Below are positions 54,901 through 63,495 of a stretch of DNA of 64,000 nucleotides, one piece after another (the first letter of the stretch is position 1; the number at the start of each line of letters is the position of its first letter). A program made the translations under genes and the position numbers. The notes beneath the pieces are model-generated. The model did no database searches. It was not told the DNA's origin and saw nothing but the letters and a program-made list of their open reading frames with translations. The stretch is taken from assembly GCA_930972465.1 (NCBI GenBank), contig CAKNHF010000003.1:87217-151216 (forward strand), given 5' to 3'. Origin of the DNA: an uncultured Lachnospiraceae bacterium (GTDB lineage Bacteria; Bacillota; Clostridia; Lachnospirales; Lachnospiraceae).

Positions 54901-55632
54901 AATCCGGAAGGAAGCTATGTGCCTGAGCTTGGAAGACAGCTGGACGCCCAGGCGGACTATACGTATTCCTATCAAGAAGAAGGAAAGATGAAGATGAAGT
55001 TCACGGTCTCCGAACTGAAGAAGAGGACAGCACTCTCAGAGGAGGCCGGAGAAGAGATGTACGCGGAACCGGAAGTAGTCCCCTTTATCCCGGATTTCCT
55101 GAAGGAAGAGGAGACGCTTACCGGAGCATCCCGGGGAAGCGCCTATCATAAGCTGCTGGAGCTGCTGGATTTTACGGTGGATTACGGGGAAGAGAAGCTG
55201 AAGGAAGCAGTGGAGCGGTTCCGGGCAGAGGGAAAACTTTCGGATGAGATGGCGGAATGCATCCGTCCCGGAGATATCCTGTTCTTCCTGAACAGCAGGA
55301 GCGGCAGGCGGATGGCGGATGCAGCCCGGCGGGGAATGCTTTACAGGGAGCAGCCCTTTGTTCTGGGCGTGGACGCCTCAGAGATCTATCCGGACGACTG
55401 TTCCGGGGAGACCATTCTTGTACAGGGGATTATCGACGTGTTCTTTGAGGAAGAGGACGGACTGATTGTGCTGGACTACAAGACAGATAAGGTGAGAGCT
55501 GCCGGAGAACTGACGGAGAAGTACCATGCACAGCTTGATTACTATGGACAGGCTCTGGAACAGCTTCTGCAGAAGCCGGTGAAGGAGAAGATCATCTATT
55601 CATTTACCCTGAGAGAGGAGATACCGGTATGA
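51964..55632 (+). CDS. addA: Helicase-exonuclease AddAB subunit AddA
   Basis: 1222 residues; UvrD-like 3'-5' helicase with a C-terminal RecB-type nuclease. Seen in order: Q-motif WTEEQQKVIDLRDRN (5-19), Walker A AAAGSGKTAVL (about 24-34), motif Ia FTEAAAAEMKERI, motif II VMIDEYQDSN (about 396-405), motif III VGDVKQSIYRFRLSRP, motif V VRIMSIHKSKGLEFPIVF, motif VI LRVLYVAMTRAKEKL, and the nuclease GLIVLDYKTDK (about 1162). Length is normal. Overlaps with addB upstream and with the DUF1294 gene downstream suggest one operon. Confidence 0.95.
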   Translation: MGVKWTEEQQKVIDLRDRNILVSAAAGSGKTAVLVERIIQRLTEEKDPVDVDRLLIVTFTEAAAAEMKERIGAAIEKKLSERPGDAHLEQQATLIHSAPITTIHSFCLSVIREHFHVIGIDPGFRIAEEGELKLLKQDVLEELLEECYASGDEAFIEFVERFGTGKNDRKIEGIILKLYEYSRSYPQPEKWLDACVKAYDLEEEDPEESECARWSCRKAAQRAGDLRRILERALKICEEPDGPYMYADMIESDLKEIEKLAGETTFSGMYAKAGSMKWKRLSSKKDETVSQEKKEQVQKLRKQVKDLAKKIQNTYFYAPCAEWAADMQASRSSMEMLAELVKRFAEMLSGKKQSRNMIDFNDMEQFALRILTEEKDGKLVPSAVASEYQDRFEEVMIDEYQDSNLVQETILTSVSRVCCGQYDIFMVGDVKQSIYRFRLSRPELFMEKYDTYSLDDSERQRIDLHRNFRSRPEVLDSVNYIFRKLMRKEFGGIEYDDSAALYPGAQFPPLPEKTTERGFSDRTELLLLDAEDKGEEDARRAEARMIAQRIRELIEGGAVVDKETGEYRRVQYRDIVILTRSIRGWAEAFTSVLAEEGIPAYSVSREGYFETYEVSVLLDYLKILDNVRQDLPLTAVLTSPFCGLDASALAEIRLAFPEAPFYEAAMAYAQDGSGEEDAGEVCSPSGRGKLPWLVEKLTGFFATLGYFRERVPYTPIHELLEEIIEKTGYGTFLLAMPGGGQRAANVEMLVERAASFEGTSYKGLFNFVRYIEQLKKYDVDYGEAGILDEQSDTVRIMSIHKSKGLEFPIVFTAGMGKQFNTQDTRGSIVLHPEWGVGLDCIDLEQRTKSPTFLKKIIQEETALENLAEELRVLYVAMTRAKEKLILTGVCEIPEKLRADDAGGKGADIEDSYEDEEEIGLYQLEGARTCLDWILPAVLPGCGSADCPVDVRVITGSSIRRADAVEDRADSLGLDVLRHWNPEGSYVPELGRQLDAQADYTYSYQEEGKMKMKFTVSELKKRTALSEEAGEEMYAEPEVVPFIPDFLKEEETLTGASRGSAYHKLLELLDFTVDYGEEKLKEAVERFRAEGKLSDEMAECIRPGDILFFLNSRSGRRMADAARRGMLYREQPFVLGVDASEIYPDDCSGETILVQGIIDVFFEEEDGLIVLDYKTDKVRAAGELTEKYHAQLDYYGQALEQLLQKPVKEKIIYSFTLREEIPV

Positions 55633-55898
55633 GATATCTGATGTATTATCTGATCGTGATAAATATCGCGGCGTGGCTTATGTACGGACTGGACAAGTGG
55701 AAGGCGAAGAGCGGAGCGTGGCGGATCTCCGAGCGGGCGCTCCTGCTGGTCGCCCTTGCAGGAGGCTCTGTGGGAGCTCTGGCGGGAATGATGCTGTTCC
55801 GGCATAAGACCAGGAAGGCAAAGTTTGTCATCGGTGTCCCTGTGATGTTTGTGGCGCATTGTGTGATAGCGGCCGCTCTGATCATAAGATTTCTGTAA
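55629..55898 (+). CDS. DUF1294 family small membrane protein
   Basis: 89 residues with three hydrophobic segments. The pattern YGLDKWKAKSGAWRISERALLLVALAGGSVGALAGMMLFRHKTRKAKF is the DUF1294 signature. Function is unknown in the family. It overlaps addA by 4 bases (ATGA), so it is translated from the same mRNA. Confidence 0.88.
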   Translation: MRYLMYYLIVINIAAWLMYGLDKWKAKSGAWRISERALLLVALAGGSVGALAGMMLFRHKTRKAKFVIGVPVMFVAHCVIAAALIIRFL

Positions 55899-55939
55899 GC
55901 ATGCAAATAATGTTTTTATTGATTGTTCGCATAATGCAT

Positions 55940-55988
55940 AATATAAGAAGATTGTTGACATCTTATATTATACTAAATACAATATAAG
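55940..55988 (+). promoter_or_regulatory. padR promoter with three AATATAAG half-sites
   Basis: TTGACA (55955-55960) and TACAAT (55978-55983) have a 17-base spacer. AATATAAG occurs at 55940-55947 and 55981-55988, and its reverse complement at 55962-55969, so the last two form an inverted repeat over the promoter core. This suggests autorepression by the PadR protein. Confidence 0.7.
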
Positions 55989-56025
55989 AAATATAATAGT
56001 ATTAAGATGGAGAAAGGGAACTTAT

Positions 56026-56355
56026 ATGGTATTTAACACAGGCGCGGCGCTCCTTGATGCGATCGTGCTGGCGGTTGTATCTCAGGAGCAGGAAGGTACC
56101 TATGGCTACAGGATCACTCAGGATGTCAGAAAGGTCCTGGATGTGTCAGAGTCAACGCTATATCCTGTCCTGAGAAGACTGCAGAAAGACGGATGTCTGG
56201 AAGTATATGACAGACAGTTTGACGGAAGAAACAGAAGATATTACAGGGTGACAGACAGAGGCCGCGCTCAGCTTCGGATGTACAAGTCGGAATGGAAAAA
56301 CTACAGCAGCAGAATCAGCGCGATATTTGAAGGAGGGCTCAGCAATGATGGATAA
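56026..56355 (+). CDS. PadR family transcriptional regulator
   Basis: 109 residues: a winged helix with the PadR pattern GAALLDAIVLAVVSQEQEGTYGYRITQDVRK (5-35), STLYPVLRRLQKDGCLEVYDRQFDGRNRRYYRVTDRGRAQL (about 44-84). It has the short form without the long C-terminal helix domain. Its end overlaps the start of the PspC gene, so it probably controls that gene and itself through the inverted repeats at the promoter. Confidence 0.9.
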   Translation: MVFNTGAALLDAIVLAVVSQEQEGTYGYRITQDVRKVLDVSESTLYPVLRRLQKDGCLEVYDRQFDGRNRRYYRVTDRGRAQLRMYKSEWKNYSSRISAIFEGGLSNDG

Positions 56356-56533
56356 AAGATTATACCGTTCAAGAGGAAACAGGATGCTCTGCGGTGTGTG
56401 CGGAGGAATCGGCGAATATTTCAATATAGATCCGACACTGATCCGTCTGGGATGGGTAATTTTCGGGTTGACGGGAACGGGAATTCTGGCCTATATTATT
56501 GCGGCGGTCATTGTTCCGGAAAGTCCGTTGTAG
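56345..56533 (+). CDS. PspC domain membrane protein
   Basis: 62 residues from the ATG at 56345, which follows GGAGGG by 7 bases. The PspC pattern is plain: KRLYRSRGNRMLCGVCGGIGEYFNIDPTLIRLGWVIF, followed by a hydrophobic segment and VIVPE. Such proteins sit in the membrane and are linked to envelope stress. A PadR-PspC pair is common in Firmicutes. Confidence 0.9.
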   Translation: MMDKRLYRSRGNRMLCGVCGGIGEYFNIDPTLIRLGWVIFGLTGTGILAYIIAAVIVPESPL

Positions 56534-56643
56534 AATTGTCAGATAATTTGATGCCACAGGGGCCTGACCCCTTTGCCCACCGTTTTCAGAATATTTTTGT
56601 AATTATGAGGCAATACTTCTGAAAAACGGAAAGAAGGCATAGC

Positions 56644-56859
56644 ATGGGAAAGAAAAAGGATAAACCGATCGATCTTAATAATCTGGATGAAGAGGAAAAA
56701 ATGAAGTATGAAGTGGCAGAAGAGCTGGGGCTTCTTGACAAGGTTCTGGAATATGGCTGGAAATCGCTGACGTCGAAGGAGACCGGGAGGATCGGCGGAC
56801 TGGTAACGAAGAAGAAACGGGACGGGCAGAAGGAACTTTCATCTGTCCGGGAACAATAG
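56644..56859 (+). CDS. Alpha/beta-type small acid-soluble spore protein
   Basis: 71 residues. The stretch MKYEVAEELGLLDKVLEYGW and SLTSKETGRIGGLVTKKKR matches clostridial alpha/beta-type SASPs, which coat DNA in the spore and shield it from damage. The N-terminus is basic and acidic in turn. It is expected to be made only in the forespore; I cannot see a clear sigma-G promoter. Confidence 0.75.
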   Translation: MGKKKDKPIDLNNLDEEEKMKYEVAEELGLLDKVLEYGWKSLTSKETGRIGGLVTKKKRDGQKELSSVREQ

Positions 56860-56867
56860 CAGGGAGG

Positions 56868-56903
56868 AAAGGCACGCATGGTGACCAGGCCATGGTGCCT
56901 TTT
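56868..56903 (+). terminator. Terminator of the spore protein gene
   Basis: AAAGGCAC-(G)-CATGG at 56868-56881 pairs with CCATG-GTGCCTTT at 56890-56902, one bulged base, followed by TTCT. Confidence 0.65.
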
Positions 56904-56980
56904 CTGCTGACAGCGACCGGCATAAGAGAGCAGGAAAGAATATGGAAGATTATGGCAGTACAAATCTCATGTTAAAATTC

Positions 56981-57009
56981 TTTACAAAAGGGTCTGCTTT
57001 TGCTACAAT
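56981..57009 (+). promoter_or_regulatory. Promoter of the TagA/CpsF-like gene
   Basis: TTTACA (56981-56986) and TACAAT (57004-57009) with a 17-base spacer, 33 bases before the ATG. Confidence 0.7.
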
Positions 57010-57042
57010 TTTACAATTGGAGAGAGACTGCGGGTGATATAA

Positions 57043-57714
57043 ATGGAAGAAAAGATAAGTATTTTTGATACAGAAATGGACAGCCTTTCAGCGAAGGAAA
57101 CCATGATAAGAGCAATACAGTTTTTTGAGGATGATCTGCTCGATACGATTGAACTTATGACTCTGAATATGCTGATGGGCGGACAGGAAGATCCGAAGTG
57201 GAAAAGAAATGTGGCCGGAATGGATCTTGTCCTTCCGGTAGAGGCAGAGATCCTTGAGGCGGCCGGCATTCAGGACAGAGGCCTGCTGAGAGATGCGGAT
57301 GAGAGAGTCTTTCTGAGGATGTTTATGAAGTATCTGCAGAAAAATCGCAGGCGCGTATTCCTCCTGGCAGAGACGGAGGAAGAACTTATGAGGGTGGAAG
57401 AGGCTGTGCGGAGATATCAGAGAGGGCTGAATGTGGTCGGACATGCGCTTCTGTCACCTGAGAATGACAGAAGGGAAAATGTGATCAATGACATTAACGG
57501 CACGGAGACGGACTGTATCCTTTCGGTGCTGTCATCCCCGTATCAGGAAGATTTTATTGCGGATACTCGCGCTCTCCTCAGTGCAAAAGTTTGGTTCGGG
57601 TGCGGAAAAGTACTGGAACAGAGCTATGATGAGCGCCGTCTGGCGAACCGTATAAAATATTTTTTTATGAAAAAAATATTCAGGTACAGAGTGGAACGTC
57701 AGAAGGACAGATAG
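57043..57714 (+). CDS. Divergent WecG/TagA/CpsF-like glycosyltransferase
   Basis: 223 residues. The second half has the family layout: RVFLLAETEEELMRVEEAVRRYQRGLNVVGHALLS (about 104-138) and INDINGTETDCILSVLSSPYQEDFIADTRALLSAKVWFGCGK (about 148-190), where the usual motif is a SPKQE stretch; here SPYQE. The family transfers N-acetylmannosamine or similar sugars to lipid-linked precursors. The N-terminal half is more diverged, so function is uncertain. The ribosome site is weak. Confidence 0.65.
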   Translation: MEEKISIFDTEMDSLSAKETMIRAIQFFEDDLLDTIELMTLNMLMGGQEDPKWKRNVAGMDLVLPVEAEILEAAGIQDRGLLRDADERVFLRMFMKYLQKNRRRVFLLAETEEELMRVEEAVRRYQRGLNVVGHALLSPENDRRENVINDINGTETDCILSVLSSPYQEDFIADTRALLSAKVWFGCGKVLEQSYDERRLANRIKYFFMKKIFRYRVERQKDR

Positions 57715-57920
57715 CTGTTTTTGTGAACAATGTATAGAACTAAAATGTAAATTTTCTGTAAAAAGTTCAAAGAAATGCATAAAAAATACAGATTTCCTCT
57801 TTCCTTTTTAGGTGCTTTGCATTAATATAGTAGATAAATATGTACGAAAATCGTATTTGCAAGGGATGAATTTGTGAAAAATGCACATTGATTTGTATGC
57901 AGGAGTGGAGGAAAAAAAGT

Positions 57921-59012
57921 ATGATTTCTAATCAGATACTTCAGAACACAATTGAGGGGTTGAAGGGGATCTCAAGAGTAGACTTTTGCGTTCTGGATAC
58001 AGAGGGAAAAGAACTGGCGGCGACATTTGAGGCGGGGCAGGACCGTGAACAGGCCGTGCTGTCGTTTGTGGAATCCCCGGCGGACAGCCAGGTGATTCAG
58101 GGATGTCAGTTTTTCAAGATTTTTGATGAGCAGAGACTGGAATATGTGCTTCTCGCGAACGGAGAGACCGAGGATGTGTATATGCTCGGCAAGATTGCGG
58201 CCTTCCAGATACAGAGTCTGCTTGTGGCATACAAGGAAAGGTTTGACAAAGATAATTTCATCAAAAATCTTCTTCTTGACAATCTTCTTCTGGTAGATAT
58301 TTATAACAGGGCAAAAAAATTACATATTGACACAGAAGTAAAACGTGTTATCTTTATTATTGAGACATCGCACGAAAAAGACAGTGCCGCGCTCGACAAC
58401 GTGAGGAATCTCCTCGGAGGCAAGTCCAAGGACTTCATTACCGCAGTTGACGAGAAGAATATCATTGTCGTAAAAGAACTCAGCGATAAAGACGGAAACA
58501 GAGAACTTGAGAAGATGGCGAAGGACATGCTGGATACGCTCAGGAACGAGGGAGGCGAAGAGCAGATCCGCATTGCATACGGAACCACTGTAAATGATAT
58601 CAAGGAAGTTTCCAAGTCCTACAAGGAGGCAAAACTGGCTCTCGATGTGGGAAAGATATTCTTTGACGAGAAAGATATTGTGGCATATACGACATTGGGG
58701 ATCGGAAGACTGATATATCAGCTGCCGATACCGCTGTGCAAGATGTTCATAAAAGAGATTTTCGAGGGGAAATCTCCGGACGATCTTGATGAGGAGACAT
58801 TGACGACGATCAACAAGTTCTTTGAAAACAGTCTCAATGTATCAGAAACGTCCAGGCAGCTTTATATTCACAGGAATACTCTTGTATACAGACTGGACAA
58901 GCTCCAGAAGAGCACAGGGCTTGACCTTCGCGTATTTGAGGATGCGATTACCTTTAAGATCGCTCTCATGGTCGTGAAATATATGAAGTACATGGAGTCG
59001 CTGGAGTATTGA
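57921..59012 (+). CDS. CdaR/PucR-type transcriptional regulator
   Basis: The ATG at 57921, after GTGGAGGAAAAA, gives 363 residues; an earlier in-frame ATG at 57888 has no ribosome site. Residues about 1-120 form a sensor-like domain (VDFCVLDTEGKELAATFEAG). A central GGDEF-like CdaR domain follows (about 135-280; VKRVIFIIETSH, IRIAYGTTVNDIKEVSKSYKEAKLALDVGKIFF). The C-terminus holds the PucR helix-turn-helix (about 300-350; NKFFENSLNVSETSRQLYIHRNTLVYRLDKLQ). Relatives respond to sugar acids or purines; the signal here is unknown. The 206-base gap before it is AT-rich, with no clear promoter. Confidence 0.87.
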   Translation: MISNQILQNTIEGLKGISRVDFCVLDTEGKELAATFEAGQDREQAVLSFVESPADSQVIQGCQFFKIFDEQRLEYVLLANGETEDVYMLGKIAAFQIQSLLVAYKERFDKDNFIKNLLLDNLLLVDIYNRAKKLHIDTEVKRVIFIIETSHEKDSAALDNVRNLLGGKSKDFITAVDEKNIIVVKELSDKDGNRELEKMAKDMLDTLRNEGGEEQIRIAYGTTVNDIKEVSKSYKEAKLALDVGKIFFDEKDIVAYTTLGIGRLIYQLPIPLCKMFIKEIFEGKSPDDLDEETLTTINKFFENSLNVSETSRQLYIHRNTLVYRLDKLQKSTGLDLRVFEDAITFKIALMVVKYMKYMESLEY

Positions 59013-59202
59013 TATCTGTCCGGCCATGTGCATGTCGCGCGGAAGTGACGGCGGTTCTGCCGTGAAGTGCTTGTGCGGGAGATGTACAACGCGTCCGGCA
59101 TGGATGCGGAGAAGGGCAGGGGGTTCGAGGTATGCCCCTTATGACGACGGTCATGAAATGCCCGGATAATCACACAGGAGTATGGATAATTAGGAGGAAC
59201 AT

Positions 59203-59889
59203 ATGATTGAATTAAGAAACGTGACGAAGGAGTACACCAAGGGGAATGCTGCCCTTAACGGTGTCTCTGTGAAGATAGAACGGGGAGAGTTCGTCTTCAT
59301 CGTTGGAGACAGCGGCTCAGGAAAGTCCACGCTGATTCGTCTTATCATGAAGGAGCTGAATCCTACAGAGGGCACGATCATTGTGAACGGACAGAATCTG
59401 AACCGGATGAAACACCGCAACATTGCGAAATACAGAAGAGGGCTGGGCGTTGTGTTCCAGGATTTCCGTCTTCTGAAAGACCGCAATATTTATGAAAATA
59501 TCGCTTTTGCGCTTCGTGTGACAGAGACACCTACAAGGATTATCAAGAAGAAGGTGCCTGCGGCGCTCTCCCTGGTGGGACTGGCTCAGAAATACAAGTC
59601 ATTCCCGAAGGAACTCTCGGGAGGAGAGCAGCAGCGTGTCGCGATTGCAAGGGCAATTGTAAATGAACCTGCCATTTTGCTGGCCGACGAGCCGACCGGA
59701 AACCTGGATCCGACGAACTCATGGGAAATCATGAGTCTTCTGAAGGAGGCAAACGAACGAGGCACCACAGTGCTCGTTGTTACACATAATCAGGAGATCG
59801 TAAACGAGATGAACGAACGAGTGATTACGATGAGACAGGGCGTGATCGTTAGTGATGAACAAAAAGGTGGGTATATAGATGAGGATTAG
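59203..59889 (+). CDS. ftsE: Cell division ATP-binding protein FtsE
   Basis: 228 residues; the ATPase that pairs with FtsX to activate cell-wall hydrolases. Walker A GDSGSGKST is at 36-44, the signature LSGGEQQRVAIARA near 137, and Walker B ILLADEPTGNLDP near 160. AGGAGGAAC precedes the ATG. The gene overlaps ftsX by 11 bases. The 190-base gap upstream shows no recognisable element. Confidence 0.95.
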   Translation: MIELRNVTKEYTKGNAALNGVSVKIERGEFVFIVGDSGSGKSTLIRLIMKELNPTEGTIIVNGQNLNRMKHRNIAKYRRGLGVVFQDFRLLKDRNIYENIAFALRVTETPTRIIKKKVPAALSLVGLAQKYKSFPKELSGGEQQRVAIARAIVNEPAILLADEPTGNLDPTNSWEIMSLLKEANERGTTVLVVTHNQEIVNEMNERVITMRQGVIVSDEQKGGYIDED

Positions 59890-60829
59890 TACATTAGGAT
59901 ACGTAGGAAAACAGGGAGTTAAAAATATCTGGAGAAACAAGATGTTTTCTCTCGCATCCATTGCGACAATGTCAGCATGTATCTTCCTGTTTGGATTGTT
60001 TTTTTCGATTCTTGTAAACTTTCAATACATTATAAGGACCGCTGAGGAAGGTGTTGCTATCACCGTATTCTTTGATGAGGATGCTACGGACGAGCAGAAA
60101 CAGGAAATAGGAGATGAGCTCAGGGCGCGGGACGGCGTTTCGGAGGTTGTCTACGTTTCGGCTGAAGAGGCCTGGGACGAATTCAAAGAGGAATACTTCG
60201 GCGACAACCCGGAGCTTGCGGAAGGATTTGCAGACGATAATCCGCTTGCGACATCTGATAACTATGAAGTGTATATGGAGACGACAAACGATGATCAGAA
60301 TCTGATGGACAGAGGAAGATCTCTTTCCGCGACACAGAATGATCTTGTGAAGTTTGCCCAGAGCCTTGACGGCGTGAGACAGGTGAATAAATCCGATGTT
60401 GTGGCAAATACACTTACAAGCGTGAATATGCTTGTGGCATATGTTTCCATTGCGATTATTGCGATCCTGTTTGGTGTGTCTATCTTCCTGATCAGTAATA
60501 CTGTGACCACGGGTATTACGGTACGAAAAGAAGAGATCGCGATCATGAAATACATCGGTGCGAAAGATTTTGTCGTGCGGTCGCCCTTTGTGATCGAGGG
60601 TCTGATTATCGGTGTGTTTGGCGCGGTGATACCGCTTACTCTTCTGTATTTCCTGTATGACAAGGCTGTACAGTACATTATGGAGAGATTCAGCATTCTC
60701 CAGAATATTATAGATTTCCTTCCGGTAGGGACAGTATATCAGGTTCTTCTTCCTATCGGCCTTATTCTGGGAATCGGCATCGGTTTCCTCGGAAGTTTCT
60801 TTACGGTACGCAAGCACCTGAAAGTATAG
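59879..60829 (+). CDS. ftsX: Cell division protein FtsX
   Basis: 316 residues with four membrane segments (about 25-45, 190-212, 240-260 and 285-305) and a large outer loop between the first two that should contact the M23 peptidase encoded next. The first 20 residues (GYVGKQGVKNIWRNKMFSLASIATMSACIFLFG) are typical. FtsE overlaps it, and the peptidase gene starts 10 bases after its stop. Confidence 0.94.
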   Translation: MRISTLGYVGKQGVKNIWRNKMFSLASIATMSACIFLFGLFFSILVNFQYIIRTAEEGVAITVFFDEDATDEQKQEIGDELRARDGVSEVVYVSAEEAWDEFKEEYFGDNPELAEGFADDNPLATSDNYEVYMETTNDDQNLMDRGRSLSATQNDLVKFAQSLDGVRQVNKSDVVANTLTSVNMLVAYVSIAIIAILFGVSIFLISNTVTTGITVRKEEIAIMKYIGAKDFVVRSPFVIEGLIIGVFGAVIPLTLLYFLYDKAVQYIMERFSILQNIIDFLPVGTVYQVLLPIGLILGIGIGFLGSFFTVRKHLKV

Positions 60830-60839
60830 GAGGAAACCT

Positions 60840-61967
60840 ATGAAAAGACGGATGAAAAGAATAGCCGGAGTTCTTCTGGCTTTCGTCCTTTGCGCGGGAA
60901 CAACGATGCATGCCGGCGCAGTTACAATAGACGAGGCGGAGAAGAAGGCTGATGAGCTGGAAGAGAAAAAAGAAGATGCCGAGTCCGAGAAGGAAGAGCT
61001 TGTTACAAAGCTGAATGATATCATTGCGGATATGAATGAGACTCAGGAAAAACTGACAGACAAGGAAGCTGAGATACAGGCTGCGGAAGATGAACTTGTA
61101 CAGGCCAGAGTCAATGAGAATAACCAGTATGAAAGCATGAAAATGCGTATCAAGTTCATGTATGAGGGAGGAAATACCCAGTTCCTCGAAGTGCTGCTCG
61201 AAAGCGAGAGCATCGGTGATCTTCTGAACAAGGCGGAGTATGTTTCACAGCTTTCTGCATATGATAGAGATATGCTCACTGAATTCCAGAATACTGTGAA
61301 GGAAGTGGAAGAGAAGGAGGCGGCTCTTCAGAAAGAATATGAAGAGCTGAATGAACTGCAGGATCAGCTGGCGGATCAGCAGGATGAAGTGCAGAGCCTG
61401 ATCGACAGCAAGGAGGCACAGATCGAGGAAATCCAGAAGCAGATCAGTGATAATGCGGAGACGCTTGAAAGACTGAAGAAAGAGGCGGAAGAAGCGAAGC
61501 GGCTCAGGGAAGAGCAGGCACGAGCGGCCCAGGCTGCGGCAGGAAGCTCATATTCAGCTGCGACAAGCGGCAATGTGGTGAGCGGCAATGGCTATTTCAC
61601 ACATCCATGTCCGGGAATGACATATCAGTCCAGCTATTTCGGAGAGATACGTGAGTTTGAGACCGGGGGCCATAAAGGCAATGATTATGCGGCTCCGGTG
61701 GGAACCCCGACATATGCTGCGGCAGCCGGAACGGTTATAATAGCCGGATGGAGCAACAGCGCCGGAAACTGGGTTGTCATAAACCATGGCAACGGACTGG
61801 TTACAAAATATATGCATCATTCAAGTCTGTGTGTATCGGCCGGACAGCATGTAGAGAAAGGCCAGCAGATCGGCTATGTGGGAAGTACGGGGCAGTCAAC
61901 AGGACCGCATCTGCATTTCCAGGTCGAGCTCAATGGAGTTGCAGTCAGTCCGGACAGCTATATGTGA
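60840..61967 (+). CDS. Secreted M23 peptidase with coiled coil (PcsB/CwlO/EnvC-like)
   Basis: 375 residues; signal peptide to about AGA (residue 26), a long coiled coil (about 30-230, heptads rich in Glu, Lys and Leu), and a LytM/M23 domain (about 265-370) with zinc ligands in HKGNDYA and HLHFQV. In FtsEX systems the coiled coil binds FtsX and ATP hydrolysis releases the active site for septal peptidoglycan cleavage. The gene order ftsE-ftsX-peptidase supports this directly. An EnvC-like activator with no zinc is excluded, because the His and Asp ligands are present. Confidence 0.93.
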   Translation: MKRRMKRIAGVLLAFVLCAGTTMHAGAVTIDEAEKKADELEEKKEDAESEKEELVTKLNDIIADMNETQEKLTDKEAEIQAAEDELVQARVNENNQYESMKMRIKFMYEGGNTQFLEVLLESESIGDLLNKAEYVSQLSAYDRDMLTEFQNTVKEVEEKEAALQKEYEELNELQDQLADQQDEVQSLIDSKEAQIEEIQKQISDNAETLERLKKEAEEAKRLREEQARAAQAAAGSSYSAATSGNVVSGNGYFTHPCPGMTYQSSYFGEIREFETGGHKGNDYAAPVGTPTYAAAAGTVIIAGWSNSAGNWVVINHGNGLVTKYMHHSSLCVSAGQHVEKGQQIGYVGSTGQSTGPHLHFQVELNGVAVSPDSYM

Positions 61968-62001
61968 TACATGAGATACAATACATAGGAGACGAGGGAG
62001 G

Positions 62002-62034
62002 ACAAAGCGGAATATTATTCCGCTTTGTTTTTTA
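62002..62034 (+). terminator. Terminator of the ftsEX-peptidase operon
   Basis: ACAAAGCGGAAT (62002-62013) pairs perfectly with ATTCCGCTTTGT (62017-62028), followed by TTTTTT. Confidence 0.92.
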
Positions 62035-62186
62035 CAGTTGCGACGGGCCAAAGTCCTGGCTGTCGCTTACAATCCCGGAATGTGCCTTTGGACACTTCCG
62101 TTGATTCAATCTGAGCGGAATTTGGGGAGAGCACAGCTCCAGCCTTTTCAAATACAGGCAGAACAGCAGAGTGATAGGAGAGAAAC

Positions 62187-63452
62187 ATGAACGAAGAATG
62201 GAATGTAAAAGCAGACCGGGATTCTGAAAAATCCGGTGAAACTGTCGGGGAGAAAGAGCCGGACAGAAAGAAAGGAAACAGATTTGCTGCGGGAGTACTG
62301 ACAGGTGCCGCCGTAGTCCTTGTTATTGCGGCCTGTGTGTGGGGCGGTGGGAAACTTCTTCAGCGCAGCTATGCATCAGGGAATGTATCAGAAGAGGATG
62401 TGAATCAGAAACTTGACAGGATCAATGCGATAATCGACAATTATTATCTGTATGAGGATGAGATCGATGAGGATGCACTGATTGAAGGAATTTACTCAGG
62501 CTATACAAGTGCTCTCGGAGATCCGTATACTGAATATTATGATGAAGAGGAGACGAGAGCTCTGTTAGAGTCAACGAGCGGAGAATTCTCCGGGATCGGA
62601 GCCACGCTTACATTGTCCTCGGACGGCAGCGGTGTGACTGTCGTGAATGTTTATAAGGATTCCCCCGCGGAAAAAGCAGGACTGCAGGATGGCGATGTCC
62701 TCTATCAGGTGGACGGCAGAGATGTGTCGGGGCAGGATCTTGAGACAGTCGTATCCTGGGTAAAGGGAGAAAAGGGGACGGATGTAACTCTCAGCGTACT
62801 GCGCGACGGAGAGACGATAGAGACGGTAGCCACCCGGGACATGATCGAAGTGCAGACCGTGGAGTCGAAGATGATGGGGGATAATATCGGATATATCTCG
62901 GTAAGTGAATTCGATGAAGTAACCTACGACCAGTTCAGCGAGGCCCTGAGCAGCCTGGAAAACCAGGGGATGGAAGGGCTTGTGATTGATCTGAGAAATA
63001 ACCCGGGAGGAAATCTGGATACAGTGACGGATATGCTGCGGCTGCTCCTGCCGGAAGGAACGATTGTATCCATTCGGGATAAAAACGGCAATACTGAGGA
63101 GATTACCTGCGATGGAGAGAACGAATTTACAAAGCCCCTTGCTGTTCTGGTCAATCAGTACAGTGCAAGCGCATCAGAAATATTCAGCGGCGCGGTTCAG
63201 GATTATGGAATCGGTCAGATCGTAGGTGTTACAACATATGGGAAAGGCGTTGTTCAGCAGCTTATCGACCTTGAGGACGGAACCTATCTGAAAGTGACTA
63301 TTGCGGAGTATTATACGCCCAGCGGAAGGAGCATCAACGGAACGGGAGTGGAGCCTGATGTGCAGGCAGAATACGAATATAACTCAGAGGATCCGCAGGC
63401 AGACAATCAGCTCGAGGCAGCCATTGAGACGGTAAAAGCGGAAATGAACTAA
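62187..63452 (+). CDS. S41 family C-terminal processing protease (CtpA/CtpB-like)
   Basis: 421 residues. A short acidic cytoplasmic start, one membrane segment (about 33-52), a helical region, a PDZ domain (about 125-215; SGIGATLTL, VYKDSPAEKAGLQDGDVLYQVDG), and the S41 domain with the Ser-Lys dyad: Ser in QYSASASEIFSG (about 333) and Lys in TYGKGVVQ (about 353). GGLVIDLRNNPGG-type substrate strand is also present. It is anchored outside the cell and cleaves protein C-termini; relatives act in sporulation signalling or envelope maintenance. TAGGAGAG precedes the ATG. Confidence 0.93.
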   Translation: MNEEWNVKADRDSEKSGETVGEKEPDRKKGNRFAAGVLTGAAVVLVIAACVWGGGKLLQRSYASGNVSEEDVNQKLDRINAIIDNYYLYEDEIDEDALIEGIYSGYTSALGDPYTEYYDEEETRALLESTSGEFSGIGATLTLSSDGSGVTVVNVYKDSPAEKAGLQDGDVLYQVDGRDVSGQDLETVVSWVKGEKGTDVTLSVLRDGETIETVATRDMIEVQTVESKMMGDNIGYISVSEFDEVTYDQFSEALSSLENQGMEGLVIDLRNNPGGNLDTVTDMLRLLLPEGTIVSIRDKNGNTEEITCDGENEFTKPLAVLVNQYSASASEIFSGAVQDYGIGQIVGVTTYGKGVVQQLIDLEDGTYLKVTIAEYYTPSGRSINGTGVEPDVQAEYEYNSEDPQADNQLEAAIETVKAEMN

Positions 63453-63460
63453 AAAAATTC

Positions 63461-63489
63461 TTGCAATTGAAAAAATGTTGTGCTAATAT
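63461..63489 (+). promoter_or_regulatory. Promoter of the T-box transcript
   Basis: TTGCAA (63461-63466) and TAATAT (63484-63489) have a 17-base spacer, directly ahead of the T-box leader. Confidence 0.75.
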
Positions 63490-63495
63490 GAGAAC

